NCBI GenBank assembly: GCA_027574665.1
Contig: CM050657.1
Span: 16,132,404-16,196,403 of the forward strand
Length of the DNA stretch: 64,000 nt
Direction: 5' to 3'
DNA from: Rhynochetos jubatus
Taxonomy: Eukaryota > Chordata > Aves > Eurypygiformes > Rhynochetidae
Below the pieces are notes generated by a model that saw nothing but the letters and a program-made list of their open reading frames with translations, did not search any database and was not told the DNA's origin. The translations under genes were made by a program, and so were the position numbers. Position 1 is the first letter of the stretch; each line of letters opens with the position of its first letter. This document shows, one piece after another, positions 13,729-26,600 of this stretch.

Positions 13729-14319
13729 TGTCATGGTTTAACTCCAGCCAGCAACTAAGCACCACAAAGCTACTCACTCACTTCCCTCCTGGCGGGATGG
13801 TGGAGAGAATCAAAAGGTAAAAGTGAAAAAACTCATGGGTTGAGATAAAGACAGTTTAATAAGCCAAGTAAAAGCCACACACACAGATAAAGAAAAAATA
13901 TGGAATTCACCACTTTCCATGGGCAGGCAGGTGTTCAGCCATCCCCAGCAAAGCAGGGCTTCATCACACATAACGGTTACTTGGGAAGACAAACACCATC
14001 ACTCTGAACATCCCACCCTTCCTCCTTCTTCCCCCAGATTTACATGCTGAGCGTGACATCATATGGTATGGAACGTCCCTTAGGTCAGTTGGGGTCAGCT
14101 GTCCCAGCTGTGTCCCTTCCCAAATCCTTGTGCACCTCCAGCCTTCTTGATGGTGGGGTGGGGTAAGGAGCAGAAAAGGCTTTGATTCTGTGTCAGCACT
14201 GCTCAGCAGTGACACAAACATCCCTGTGTTATTAACACTGTTTCCAGCACAAATCCAAAACACAGCCTCATACAGCTACTGTGAAGAAAATTAACTCTAT
14301 CCCAGCCAGAACCAACACA
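13729..14319 (-). mobile_element. Solo LTR of an avian endogenous retrovirus
   Basis: A 591-base element bounded by TG (13729) and CA (14319). Its plus-strand start TGTCATGGTTTAACTCCAGC, the 'gggttgagataaagacagtttaata' segment and the end 'aactctatcccagcc' are typical of an LTR found in many neoavian genomes. It is flanked by agtgg (13724-13728) and actgg (14320-14324), a five-base target duplication with one change, which suits an ERVL-type or similar element. Orientation is inferred as minus: on that strand a CRE-like TGATGTCA (14054-14061) and a degraded TATA region precede a TATTAAA polyadenylation-like signal. No internal retroviral genes flank it, so it arose by LTR-LTR recombination. 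It is old and no longer looks active. Confidence 0.88.
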
Positions 14320-14324
14320 ACTGG

Positions 14325-14356
14325 GATACTTAGGACTGCAGAGAGCTTGGCCTGAG
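14325..14356. repeat. Right part of old palindromic amniote repeat
   Basis: gatacttaggactgcag and the following bases to ttggcctgag read as the mirror half of 13683-13728. Removing the LTR and one copy of its target duplication restores a continuous cagtgggata across the join, as in other copies of this repeat. This independently supports the LTR boundaries. Confidence 0.5.
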
Positions 14357-17300
14357 TAAGCACAATCAGACCCCGAAATGTTCTTGCCCCTTTATGAATT
14401 TCGAACTGCCCCAGTTGACTCTCCACTGACACATTTTTCACACTGTGTATAGTAAGAGCCATCTAGTCTCCCTGACCCATCATCACAGACAAAAATCACT
14501 TCAAATGCCCCACTGTCATGTGAAACTAGTGACAAACTTTGAAATAATTAAAATCAAACACAAAATAAGACATTTTCTACTATGGATTTTGTTTGAGGTC
14601 CTCGACAAGGTCAGTATATTTTAATGAGACACTTTCAAGAAGACACATACACACACTTAAGACAAAGATGACTGTACCTCTAAAAAACCATTTTTAGGTG
14701 ATAGATGACTGTCGGCTTTGCAAAAGCTGAGCATGCAGTGGCTTGATAGCACGGAATGAAAGCAATCTACAAGTGCAAGTCTGTTTCTTTTGGCAGCAGC
14801 AGAACTTGCTAATGGATTCATCATTTTCTGTTAAGCATGAGCATCAAACAAAAAAAAACATTTAGGGCTCTATTCATCTGCGTTTCCGGGCTTACACTTG
14901 CCAGCCACGGAGGCTCTGTGGCTTCGTGCTCCAGAGTTCAGTTCTGATTCATGCCTCCCAAGTTCGGAAACAAAGGCCCCACAAGACCTGGAAACTGGTG
15001 TGGCAGTCCTTGTCCTCCCCTCCAGTGTCCCCCATCTGCAATGGTGCAGAGGTTTGAGATCCTACTTCCTAAGAACTGACCCAACCATCAGTGTAGCCAG
15101 TGTCCATCTTTTCCCTGTTGACCCATCCTGTAACAAACTCTTACATGGCAGCTGACTGATGGCAACAGATCTTGCAGTTGGTCAGCCATGAAGAGCCACA
15201 GAATTCACCCACCAGTTAAGAATAAATTTACTACAAAATAATTGTAATGAGCAACAGAGAACTAAAAGAACAGTTAACAAAGAAACTACCAGCAAGCAGG
15301 AAACAGAGTACCAGAGAGAAGAGAGAATGGAAGAGAGAAAAGGCTTTTTAAAAAGATATTTGGCCTCCTGGGAAAAAGCTTATTAGTGTAGAGGCCGTTA
15401 AATGTGCTTGCACCATACAGTGCACACATCCAGGAACCAGGTAAAAACACTGACACCAATAAACAGATCATGCACTTGGTACTCCTAGTCCACTTCAAGG
15501 CAAGAAGCACCTTCATCTTCTGCCTTTTCAAAAACATCTGAAGATGAACAAGGTGAAAGTTCGACAGGTCATCTTTACTATTTACTATTTGTAGGGCACT
15601 CACATAGTGTCTAATGTGCTTCAGATGTGTATTTTCTTTTTAATACGTTGGAAATGGCGAGACAGGAATTTTGCCAATGGAAAAATGGAATAAAGGGAAA
15701 GGGCCTTACTAGAAAACACTTCACCATTTACTAGCAAAATACTTTGCTGTACAACAGCAACAGTTCATGGCAGGAGCTAAAATTACAGCATTACACTGAA
15801 ATATGTTATTAGGTTTGGCTTGTTGCTGTCATTTTTTCTTTTAAAAAACTGACTGTCTACAGAACAATTTAGAAGAGATTTCAGACACCCAAAATATTAC
15901 TTTTACTCTACAGAATCATATTTTAGATGTCTTGTTTCACTGATAGTTTCCACAACGAATGCACAGAATGACCAAACCACATATGGTTAGCAGCAATTAT
16001 TGGTACATTTCAGATGAGCACAGCATGAAAGATAAGTCTAAAGAAAGATTAAGACCCAAATACTAAGGAAGAAAAAAAAAAAGGAAAAGATGGAGCAAAA
16101 AGCTCTGAAAAGCAGGAAAGGACTAGCTGCCTGCAGGAAGCTTGTATTCTTACATGAGTTGTGAGTGACCCAGTGTAGGCTGGAATGCTATCTCTATGTG
16201 ATCTACAGAATTTCTCTCTTAACTGTAACAACTGAAGAAGAGTGAATTAAAGTCTTGAAGAGAAAAATCAATAAAGGAAAAAAAATAAAAAGGAAAATAT
16301 GGCAGAAGATCCTTCCAACAGCTGTACAAGATATCACTCACACGATCATGGGGAGCAGCCCAAAATTTTCATTCTCACAACAGAAATGCCTTGTAAAAAA
16401 CAAACAAAAAAGGAGGATCTTTTCCCATTTGTTTTGAACTGCATTTGCCAGTAACTCTCTCTGTTGCATCACTAGAGCTGACTTACTAGGTCACGGTGGG
16501 CTTTCTATTAATGCTTCTGGCCCCAAGTAAACTTCTGCTTGTTCTTCCTTTAGGATCTCAAGTTTTACCCCAGTTTATCTGTTGGGACAGACAATGTTTA
16601 GCCCCAGAATCCAGTGAAAATGTCCAAAGGATAATATCTGGTTCCTTGCAGCTTTGTCAAACAATAAAGGTCAGTGAAAAGGTTTATTCCAACCACCCTT
16701 TCCTGCATTCAGTTTTATCTTTAATAGACATGTCCCACTCTCTGTGCATCTAACAGTCACCCTCTAATAAACCTTTGTAGGTTTCTTTGGTTTGAGCTGC
16801 ACTGAACCCTGCTGTTCAGGCTCTTACTATAAATCTGTAGCCCCTAAATAGAGCACCTCTCTTCTGAGAGACTTTGTATACCTGCTGTCTGCAGCCAGCT
16901 GGAGTATTTCCCTTTTCCCTCCAGATTTGTCTTAACCTTTTCCCCACCAGCTGCATGAAATGTGATATATTTTTCATTACAATATGGAGAACAGTTTTTT
17001 CTTAATCAGAAATTCACCATTTGTTTTCTGCTGGGTGGTCAAAGTCCTTTTCCAAACTCAAGGCATATGAGGGAAAACTTAGAAGGTCTGTGGTTCACCA
17101 CAGTGGTTACTACCACAGTAATCAAAATAAACAGACCAGCATCTCCACATATTCCCAGCTCTCATCCCTGCTTGTAACTTCAGGAAAGCCAAACCTTTCT
17201 AAGACTGATCATTTTTCAAGCCCTCAAATGAAAAATCAGTGATAGATGCAGTAGAGTGTACAGTCATAAAAATTACCTTCTACCTCCTCCTGCCTGCCAA

Positions 17301-18020
17301 AAAAATACTGGAGACCAAGAAGAACAAGTGCAACAGGACAACTAACTTTATAAAAGCTAAACATGTGCATGAGCATTTGAGAATGGCTGCCCGAACAAGA
17401 GTATGTTGTTGTTGAGAATTACTTGATATGGTGAAAAGAAGGATTCATTGAGAGAAGAAATTGGTACCTCTGGACAGGCCCTTTGGTTGTGGGCCATAAG
17501 GAACAACCATCTGGCTCAACACGTGAAGAAGGAAAAAAAAAAGTACTTTTTACAGAAGTGAGATGTATTTTATTGTTTCTTTTCCATAATAAAAACTATT
17601 CTTGAAGCTTTTAGAAAATAGTCATGAGTAGGAGAGATTGGTCCTGAGTAATGAATTTGAACAAATTGAGATACAAGCTTCTCAAAAGTATGAGACCTGG
17701 AACTACCTCTGCTTTTCATTTAGAGAGAAAAAAAAGTGTCAGAGAAGCTCTAACTGAAGAAAGGCTTTGTTTCTAAACAGAGCAAAAGAATTCACAATAT
17801 TGCTGCTCAGCAATAATCTACCACCTACCACTGTACCTGTTCACGAGGAACTTCCTTACAAAATAAGCAGATTTACAATAACGCCTATTGTGTATCAATG
17901 GAATTATTCCCTCTACTCAATAACACCAGAATAACACCACAGAACTACAAACCCCCGCTTATGCCTACAGGCGATTACCTCATCACACAGCTCCACGCTG
18001 GGACTTAACTCACTTCTATG
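14357..18020. other. Non-coding, no recognised gene
   Basis: Chance frames only. Purine-rich low-complexity DNA with A-runs lies near 16065-16085 and 16255-16300. A RUNX-type motif cluster is listed separately at 17089-17118. Confidence 0.65.
17089..17118. promoter_or_regulatory. Cluster of three RUNX-type motifs
   Basis: TGTGGTT at 17089-17095, ACCACAG at 17097-17103 and ACCACAG at 17112-17118 all contain the RUNX core TGTGGT, one on the plus strand and two on the minus strand. They lie within 30 bases. The first two form a small inverted pair. Runt-domain factors bind this core; whether they do so here is unknown. Confidence 0.3.
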
Positions 18021-18120
18021 CCCATTTCTAACCTAGGTGAAGTAACTTTTCACTGACTGCCCAAGGTCATACATCTGGTAAATGATTCAAGAATAGAATA
18101 TGCTGCTCAATAACCCCTCA
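18021..18120 (-). repeat. MIR-like ancient SINE relic, inverted
   Basis: The plus strand reads 'gcccatttctaac...gaagtaactttt...ctgcccaaggtcatacatct...tcaagaatagaata', which is the complement of the MIR core ('gacttgcccaaggtcacacag', 'gggaatagaaccc'). Only the central part is preserved. Divergence is high. Confidence 0.65.
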
Positions 18121-18664
18121 ATGTGTGATAATAAAAATCTGCCCGAACAAAAAAAGAAATGCATGAGCCACACAGAAAAGAGAAAGCCGACTTTTTTAAA
18201 AAGGCGGTGCTAAGTGCATCTCATGGCTTTTCAAAACCGACTGTTTAAATACGCAAATACTACTGTTCAAATTTCATCACTTTACAAAGTTCAGGGGTCA
18301 AAAGCAGGCCAAATATGAATCACAGGTCCCTGAGCTTTTATCAGATGCCTGCATTACCAGGTGCTGAAAAACACTGGGTGTTGGGTTTTTCCTTAATTCT
18401 TTTGGAATCTCTAACACATCAGTATCATAACGTGAGTCAGTTGTCATTTCAAATAATGAAAAAAGAAACATTTATTTGGATGATATAGCTGGGTGGATTA
18501 TTTACTAGTACTGCCTAAATTCTTTTAAGTTTTGGCTTGGAAATAAGAGACCTGTTCCCTAAATGCAGCCAGGGTTTATATATAACATATTCACACTGGT
18601 CATAGGTAAATAACATCTGTTTTCCAAAACTGATGTTAAGGTACTTTAAGGTCACAAAAAACCC

Positions 18665-18683
18665 CCCAACAATTATTGTTGGG
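18665..18683. repeat. Perfect 19-base palindrome of two SOX-type sites
   Basis: CCCAACAAT and ATTGTTGGG are exact reverse complements separated by one T. Each arm holds AACAAT/ATTGTT, the core bound by SOX-family HMG proteins, giving an inverted pair with a one-base spacer. It could be a dimeric binding site or a chance palindrome. Confidence 0.45.
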
Positions 18684-20348
18684 ACACAATGGTTCCTTGA
18701 ACCTCAACTGGAGGTGCAGTCATTTTATTCCATGAATTACCAAAGCAAATATAAGCAGAATCTTTTTTTCCTTAGTCCAACAATTTTATGGACCAACAAC
18801 CTCTTCAGAGAAATATTATGATTTTGTAGAGAGTTGTGAATAGATAAAGTCTAAAAGATGCTCAGTGCAAAATTTCAAGATGGTTTCATTAGTTATTGCC
18901 ATGTCCTGCAGATGGGAATGCTGCCAGCACCTGGTATGGGAACCAAAGATCTATAGATAAAATAGGAGACAGTATGTGCTGACAGGTACGCCAGGGTAAT
19001 TTCTTAGAGCTGGGTGTAGGACAACAGAAACTGATGGAAACACCAGGTAGTTGGAGACAATGTCTTAATTATCTATTTTGTTTCAGACATTGGGAACTTA
19101 GTTCACTGGGAAAAATAAGTGTTAATTAGGAACTGTCTCATGACTGGTTACCATAATTACATGCCTAATGGCTGATCGACTGGGTGACAGCATCTCGCCC
19201 CAGGAGTGTGTGTCACACAACCAAGCTGAAGGCTTTGTGGGATTGCTGACAAGCCCTTTCTCCTTCCCTCAAATGCTCCTTTAAACACTTAAGGAATAGC
19301 CCTCCAGAGTTAAAACCAAGTCAAGTGGCACACACAGAGCATATCTGGTACAAAGATTTCTCTGGTACTCACATTTCTCCCATGTGAGAGTTAGCAAAGG
19401 CAAAGAGTGCAAGAAATTGCTGGTAAAGAAGAGGTTTACTACATATAATATTCAAACAAGTTTGGCAGGTTTTAACGTGTTCATTTCATATGTCACGACA
19501 ACTTAAGTCCAAAACAGTCACCACAGCAACTGTTACATCAGAGGGTTGAGGCGGCTGCTAGATACTGGGCACGAAAGAGCTGTTGCATAGAGAAACACAG
19601 CTACCAATGATCCAGTGTCAGGTATCAGGCTGAGCTGGTATCAGGCCGTAAATAAATGAAAATTATTAACCCATCTATGCTTTCCCATAGTGAACATTTA
19701 AAATTTTGTGTTGGAATGTACATATAATGCATTTATCAGGTACAAAGCAGGTATAATATTAATAATTTTAGACTGAAAATCATGAGGCTTCTCAAGGCAA
19801 TATGATTTTGAGATAGCTTCCCAGTGAAAATGTTGGAAAACATGAGCCTAAGTAGTTAGAAATGAAGATTGATACATTCACTGATTTTCCATTTAAGGTT
19901 AGGAATTTTCCACTAAAAAGGAACTTGACTTTTTTTTCCTATAACATTTTTTTCTTTCTAGTTTTCACAGTGAAATGCAGCAGCCGACTGCCCTCTTTGG
20001 TGCTACTCAGGACAGGCCAGCAAATCCCTGTGGGATGAGGTAGAGGACTGTCAACCAGTGGGCAGACCAGAAACTGAGAGAGACCAGTTGCATGAGAGGG
20101 AGCAAGTCCTGAAAGTCCCAGCTCCACCCTGGAATGTCAGAGCTGGCACCTACTGCTGGCTGGCTACTGAGCCACACCAGTTTACACTGGATCTTGATCT
20201 GGTTTGGCAAGCATGTCATTGAAACTGGGCCTCATCCATGCTTTGACAAATGTGCCTGTCCTACTTGAACCATGTCCTATCAAATTATTCCCTTCCATCT
20301 CCAACAAAGGCTCTCTGAAACCTTGAAGAAGGTGGAGGGAAAAGAGGA

Positions 20349-20372
20349 GGGTGGGCGAGAGGGTGCAAGGGG
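20349..20372 (+). other. G-quadruplex motif in a purine-rich block
   Basis: Four G-runs of at least three (20349-20351, 20353-20355, 20361-20363, 20369-20372) are separated by loops of 1, 5 and 5 bases, which meets the usual G3+N1-7 rule. It lies in a purine-rich stretch on the plus strand, about 20322-20450. Formation in cells is not shown by sequence. Confidence 0.55.
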
Positions 20373-21646
20373 CTAGCCAGTAAGGCACTTGAGGACAGGG
20401 GAAAGCTGGAAAAGTGCAAATATGGAAAGGGAGAGAAAGGAAAACCAGGTGAGACATGAGAACATAGTAGGAGAGCTACACCTGGGGAAAGAGTTTGCCA
20501 GCTGAGGTGATGGGAATCGGGGAAGGAAAGTTTTTATTCTTTTCTTACATGGTTCCTTGATCCCTGAGTGCTCCATCTAGGATTTGAGGGCTGCAGTATG
20601 ATGACTTTGCATTTGCTGTACACAAAAGGAGCGGAAGGTCCTGTCCCAGTGGAATAACCAGAGTGAAACCGAACTTACAGTCCATAGCAACCCCTATAGT
20701 CATACCCAAATCAAATCTGTCCGCTAAAGGATTGGATTTAACTGGGAACTCAAGAGCAGGACCACTTCACAATCCCAGCACCCTCAGCACATATTTCTAG
20801 GGATTCCTTCCTAGATCCCGTCACATGGACAGAAACAGGAATATGACTTAAATTAGGAATGAACCATTCTAGCAAGATTTGCTAAGAGTCAATGACAGTC
20901 TCCTCCTGTTCCCTGGTAGGAGAAACACGCTAGCTGTGAAAGAAAGAACTAATAGAGATAAATGACCGGTGTCACACGCAGCCTGCTCAGTTATCTTTTG
21001 AATGGTGAAACATGAATGCAAGCATTGCACTGTCAATTGGTTGAACTACGGCTGGAGCCTGACTCTGCCCTGCCTGAGCGGAGAGCTCTGCCTGAGCAAG
21101 GCAAGGTGGACACAGCCCAGCCACCCAACATTAGTGAAGCCCTCAGTTTCTAAACACTGAGCTGCACCAAATCTGAATGCTCCACTGATGACTGAATTGG
21201 TTAGGAATACAACTGAACAGCAGGCTGAATACCCAGTGAGGTATTGTGGGTAATTAGAGATTAATTACAATCCCATAGTTTGTATCATGGTTCAGGGTCA
21301 GCACGGGGTCAGTGCACATGGCAAACTTAGAGAGCTGTGACTAGATGGATGACGCCAGCTCGGAGTGGCTCAGCAAAGTGAAGCGTATAGAAATGAGGAG
21401 CCAGTGAGGCTGGGGAGTGGACTCGCAGCCAGGGCGCTGGCGACAGCAGTGACACTGAGTTGTGGGGCCTTGAGGCACTGAGAAAATGTTAACAAGCAGC
21501 AGAGAGAATACAGCTGCACTAACTATCCAACTGCAACCCTGACTTTTCCAATTAACCTTTTCCAGGCTTTCTAAGATTTGGGAAATCTGGGGCACTGTCC
21601 TGTTGTCAAAGAAAGCTCTTAAAGAAAAGTGGTGAGGAAAACTGCC

Positions 21647-21690
21647 AAAAAAAAAAAAAAAGAAAAAAAAAAAGGAAAAGGAAAAGAAGC
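21647..21690 (+). repeat. A-rich low-complexity tract
   Basis: A run of 14 A, then AG-interrupted A-runs ending in aaggaaaaggaaaag. No retroposed body precedes it on the plus strand, so it is treated as simple sequence. Confidence 0.8.
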
Positions 21691-23573
21691 CTCAGCTATT
21701 TAATATGGCTATTAAATTTTTATTTGAGGCTAAATCCAGAAAAATGTTTTATCAAACTGCAATGAGCTTTTCAGGAGATGGCATTCATAGGAAGTGTGGA
21801 ATATACGCTTGCAATGCAAAGCCCATTTATCATTAAAACCCTTCCCCTCCCATTGCCAAGAACAATTTGTCATATTTTTATCAACAATCGAGATACGCAA
21901 ATAGCCTAAGACAGCTGAAAAGGCAAATTCATAGCCCCGATATGCAAAATAGACAAGTGATAATGTAGTAAGTGGAAGATACAGAACAGAAGCATTTGGT
22001 GGAGAGAGGAATAAATCAATATAAAACTCCCAAGTGGTCATTTTTGGCAGTTAATTATTTGCAGGAAGTTTTTCTCTTTTAAATAAACCAATTTTTTTTT
22101 TTTTTTTAAGATCATTAAAATAAAAAGCTAGTTTGTGGCATTCAGAGGAGGGTGAAGAGGAGACTGGTTCTTGCAAGGGACAGCTGGTATGTAGAGGATA
22201 TACCCGTTCTCTTGTGTGCCCCCAGCCGTATCTGCAGGTGGCTACTGCCACTGTGCCTTACTGAATGAGGATCTGTGTAAATTCCCAAACATATGAACAT
22301 CAGTTCCTTTCTGCACAACAAGGGAGTATTTTCCCTTCTGCCTGGATTTGATTTCCAGAGGCATCTGTGCATTTGCCCAATTCCTGCCCAGTGCTAGGAA
22401 TTATTTCCAATTATTCTTTATCATTTCAAGGATGGTAATAATATTTATGCTATTTCAATAACAGATAAATATATTCTTCATTTCCTTTTCAGCACTGGCT
22501 CTCTGGATATAAGGGGCTTCAGAAGTATAATGTTCGTGACTGCACTGACAAAATAGCACTGTTTGTTTCATAATTTGCATCCATACACATCAGAGCTTTT
22601 AATACATAAGCAGGCCTCTAGAATTACCTCTGCTGGCAAATGGAAACAATGGAGAAATGAACTGTCCTAAGTAAAGCAAGAGGCAGTCGCAGAGATGAGA
22701 TCATTACCAGTCCTGACTCCTAGACCATTATCCTTGTCGCCAAACCACACTGATAACCGTCTGTAAGAGCATCATCATCTTTACCTCCCAAAATGTTCAG
22801 GATAATCTCAAGTTTGTGTTTGCTTTTCCAGGTATCTAAATCAGAGAAATGAGCCTATAAAGACCTTTGACTCCTGCACAGGGAGAGGTGGGAATGGCCA
22901 GAGCAGCTGACTGCAGAAGAGGAAAGAATAACGAGCAGTTCCTTTGCCCAGAGGGTTGGGAAAGCCTGAACCTACCAAGGTAGACATTGGCTGGCTGTGA
23001 GGTAGTAGCGCAGCTATTGCATATGCAGAAATATTCACACACAGTAGTTCAAAGACCAGAAGCGGAGCAATAGTAACCTGTCTAACACTTTCCCACTTTC
23101 TTCTGAGTCATCTGTCACCTGAGCATCCAGAGGTCTTCTCACTTTTCAAGTCCAAAGTGTTTTCTCCAGTCTGTACCCTGCATGGATGCTACACAGTTTA
23201 CACAAAGGGATTTCACACCATAAAATAACTAGTATTTGAATTTCTTGGTTAAAAAAACAGTCCACCCTGTCAGATTTATCAGATGAGCATCACAGCTATT
23301 CTGTTTTATTTATGAGTCTTTCTCTCATGCTTTTCCCAATGACATTATTTTGCCTTCTTTCATCCCAGGGTTACCTAGCCCCACAGAGTCATTACAGTGC
23401 AAAATCAAAGAGCTATTCTTCTGTGTTTATCCTTCTAAAAATGAATAAAAAGTACGTGAAGTGCAATTTGAAATGCTTCCTTTAAAAATGCCTATTTTCC
23501 AGTAATGTATAAATATATTTGCACTTCTAAACATGCTATCCATGGCTCTGGGAATTGGGGGATTTCCTGACAC

Positions 23574-23604
23574 TAAGCACTAATGCTAAGTGCATTAGTA
23601 CTTA
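23574..23604. repeat. 31-base hairpin
   Basis: TAAGCACTAATGC (23574-23586) pairs with GCATTAGTACTTA (23592-23604) except for one C/A mismatch, around the loop TAAGT. Twelve of 13 positions pair. The sequence is AT-rich and there is no sign of a longer precursor. Confidence 0.55.
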
Positions 23605-26600
23605 ACACAGTGGGAGTGCCCGACTTGCCTGTGCCAAGGGATTAAACCAAATGCCACATTTCTGCTTATATACATTTCTGAGCTGGGATGTGAAGTGGTG
23701 ATGGGTTAAAGGGACAGCTGGAGGGACATGACACTCCAGTCCCTTCCAGTATATCAGAAACTCATACGTGGTTAAACAGAAGTGCATGGCTGAGACGGTG
23801 ATGCTCCCACTCCAAAGGTCAGTACAGGTTGTCCTTTTGTATTTCATGACCACAGCATTGCATTCAAAGCTCAAACTAAACAATGTCAGTCACAGAGCCA
23901 AACCATCTCGGGCATAGGACACACATGGCACATACAAACAGCACTGTATATCAGAGAATTTATCGTACGGGATTGTTAATAGAATAAAAACAGGGACTAA
24001 CCAGGTCTGTAAGTTCAAACCTCCTAGATTTAGAAAGAGCAGCTCCATATTAAAGCCTAATAACCTGGCATTGTACCGAAGTGCAAGATGCTGTCTTGTT
24101 TTCTTAACAAAAACAGAATAATGCATTTCCCTGTGAACCTCTCAACTCCACAGGATACCAAGGAAATCTGACTTGCAACTTCTACCAACATTAATAGAAA
24201 GTAATTATTGTCTGTGAATAACAATTACTTCATATGAAATATGTTATTTGTTGCCTTCAATTTCCCTCTAATGTAGCCAGTGACCTACTTTACCTGTGCA
24301 GAAATCCAGGCTGATTCATTCTTTGTCTCCTGGAGCCGCCATGGGAAAGGTGTATTTTTGGTCTGATCCCAATACACAGTTGGAGCTGAATGCCATAGTG
24401 GATTTAAACATATTCATTGCATACAAACATTAATTCTTTTGACTAATCCATTTCCTTGAGTTCAGGGATGGTGAGCCAGTTTGTTCACAAAAAAAAGAGC
24501 AATTCTTGCAAGGGTCTGCCTTACCCATAGAGAGTGATTCTCCGGGGGCACAAGAAAATAAAGATTGCAGAGCATCCATGGAGATCTGCCATTTCTGCCA
24601 GAGCTCTTTGTTCTTCCCATGCAAACCTTTTCAGCTATAATAAAGCAAGGAAATACATGGCCCAAAATGTTTGTCCATTGAAATAAGTTGCAAAATCCCA
24701 CTGAGGCCAGGATTCCTCCCCGATTTCCAAGAAGAATTGAGAATGTCCTCAAGCAAAGATTTATCCTGCAGTAGAGGCTTGACAATGAATTACCAGAATT
24801 ACTTTAAGCAAGAGAATGGTGACTTGGAACCAGACATTTATTGCAGTTCAAGTATGTAAAAGCATATTTGTTGAGCCAATGGATAACTGTTTGTAATTTT
24901 CCACTGATTTTCCATAATTTTCCATAGAGCTGTGCATTTAAAAGCAGTTTACTGAGCGGTTGTGAAGGGACACAGCCTTTTGCAAGCTCCCTGTCTGCTG
25001 ATACCACTGTTTGCCCTGCAGCCATGCCTCTGGCTGAAAGGTTTAGGATTCCAGATTCACTCATACATGTAACCGCCAACAGAAAAACACGACAAAATGC
25101 GCATAGGTAATAATTTCAGCAAAATTATCATTGGTCTATACCTCTATAGAAGCTTTCAAAGACAGAGCAGGCTCCTGTAGAGCACAGAATCATAAGGCTG
25201 TGTTCAGAGATGGAAATCTACAGAGGGAAAACAAAGCCCAAACTCAGAGCAGACTGACTGTACAGCTGATAGAGTAGACCAAAAGTCAAGGAAAGAACGC
25301 ATCTTCTACTCTAAGGTACCAGATGCAAAACAAGGAAAATATTTCCTCAACAAAGGTATCAAATTAATAATTTCAGTAAAAGAGGATTGACTGTACCACA
25401 CCTTGGGAGATGGAGACAACGAACTGAGCCAGCATGGCCCTACAGAGCACTCTGCCATTGAGTCCTGACAACACCGCCTGGGTCTTACACACAGAGACAA
25501 CAGCACAAACAGGTCTCCAGGGATAAGCTGCATGGACTGTTCCTCTTCCACAGACCTCATAAACAGGCTCTTTTCTACCTTTGCAGCTTTTGTAAAGATT
25601 ATCATCCCAACACAGTCTCCTCAGGCCAGAACAGAAATTGTTTTGAAATGCAGATTTTTTGGGGTAAAATTTGAAATTTCCTAGACAATGGAAATTCTGA
25701 ATTTCTTTAGGTTCTATAGGACACTAGAAAAAGATGTGTGAAAAGCAAGAGAAATTAGGCACAGATGAGGTTTGGATAATATAAATTGAGAAAACTCACC
25801 AAAATGTATGCCTTAGGCCCTTTTCTTAAAGATCATTTTACCAAGAAAAGTTGCTTCAGTCATGAAATACAAACATTAAAAAATGTGCAGTTATAAAATT
25901 CTCTGAGTGTGTCTTTTTTTCTAGTGTCTTTTGAAACAGACTTGTCTGTTTTGAATTCCTACTCCCATGCACAGTGAAACAGTATATTTTTTTTTTTTCA
26001 TGTATACATGATCACATTGATATATTATTAAAACAAGCTAATCACTACTGTGGAAAGAGGTAATATATAATAATTAATTGATAATTTGAAAGTAAGGAGC
26101 ATATCCATATTTTACCATCCTTCATTCAACTACAACTAATAAACTTTATTAATCATCACTGTTGACCAGCCAGTGGCTAACCACTGTGTTACTTGAGACT
26201 TCCCAGACCATATTTCAGAAATTTAAGAAAGACAACTCATGTTTCATGGAAGTAATTAGACAGACCCAGTGGCTAATTATCTGGGAACATTGCAAGGATG
26301 ATTAACTGTCATTTACTTACTATGAGATGGGGTCTATTTTTCCAGAAATATATCTTGATGGTGCATTTATGCAAAAAATTTGCAGCCAAGTTAACAGAGA
26401 GGTGAGAGCACCAGCAAAGCCAACCTGAGCAAATGGAAGCCCTGTAGATAGCATCCAACCTAAGCCTACCAAACACTTTTGGTAACATTTGCAATTCCAT
26501 CATAGCAACGTTGTCCTTCAAATGTCCTCACATCCTTGCCACATCGCATCCTTGCTCACTGGCAATTGTGCTACTAATTTCAACAGGGATAGCTTTCTAA

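Noticed and set aside
22998..23008. TGAGGTAGTAG, identical to the first 11 bases of let-7
   Set aside because: The following bases differ from let-7 and no complementary 3p arm lies within hairpin distance.
25181..25260. Possible old CR1 3' end (agaatcataaggctg)
   Set aside because: Only about 15 bases resemble CR1 and the expected downstream blocks are absent.
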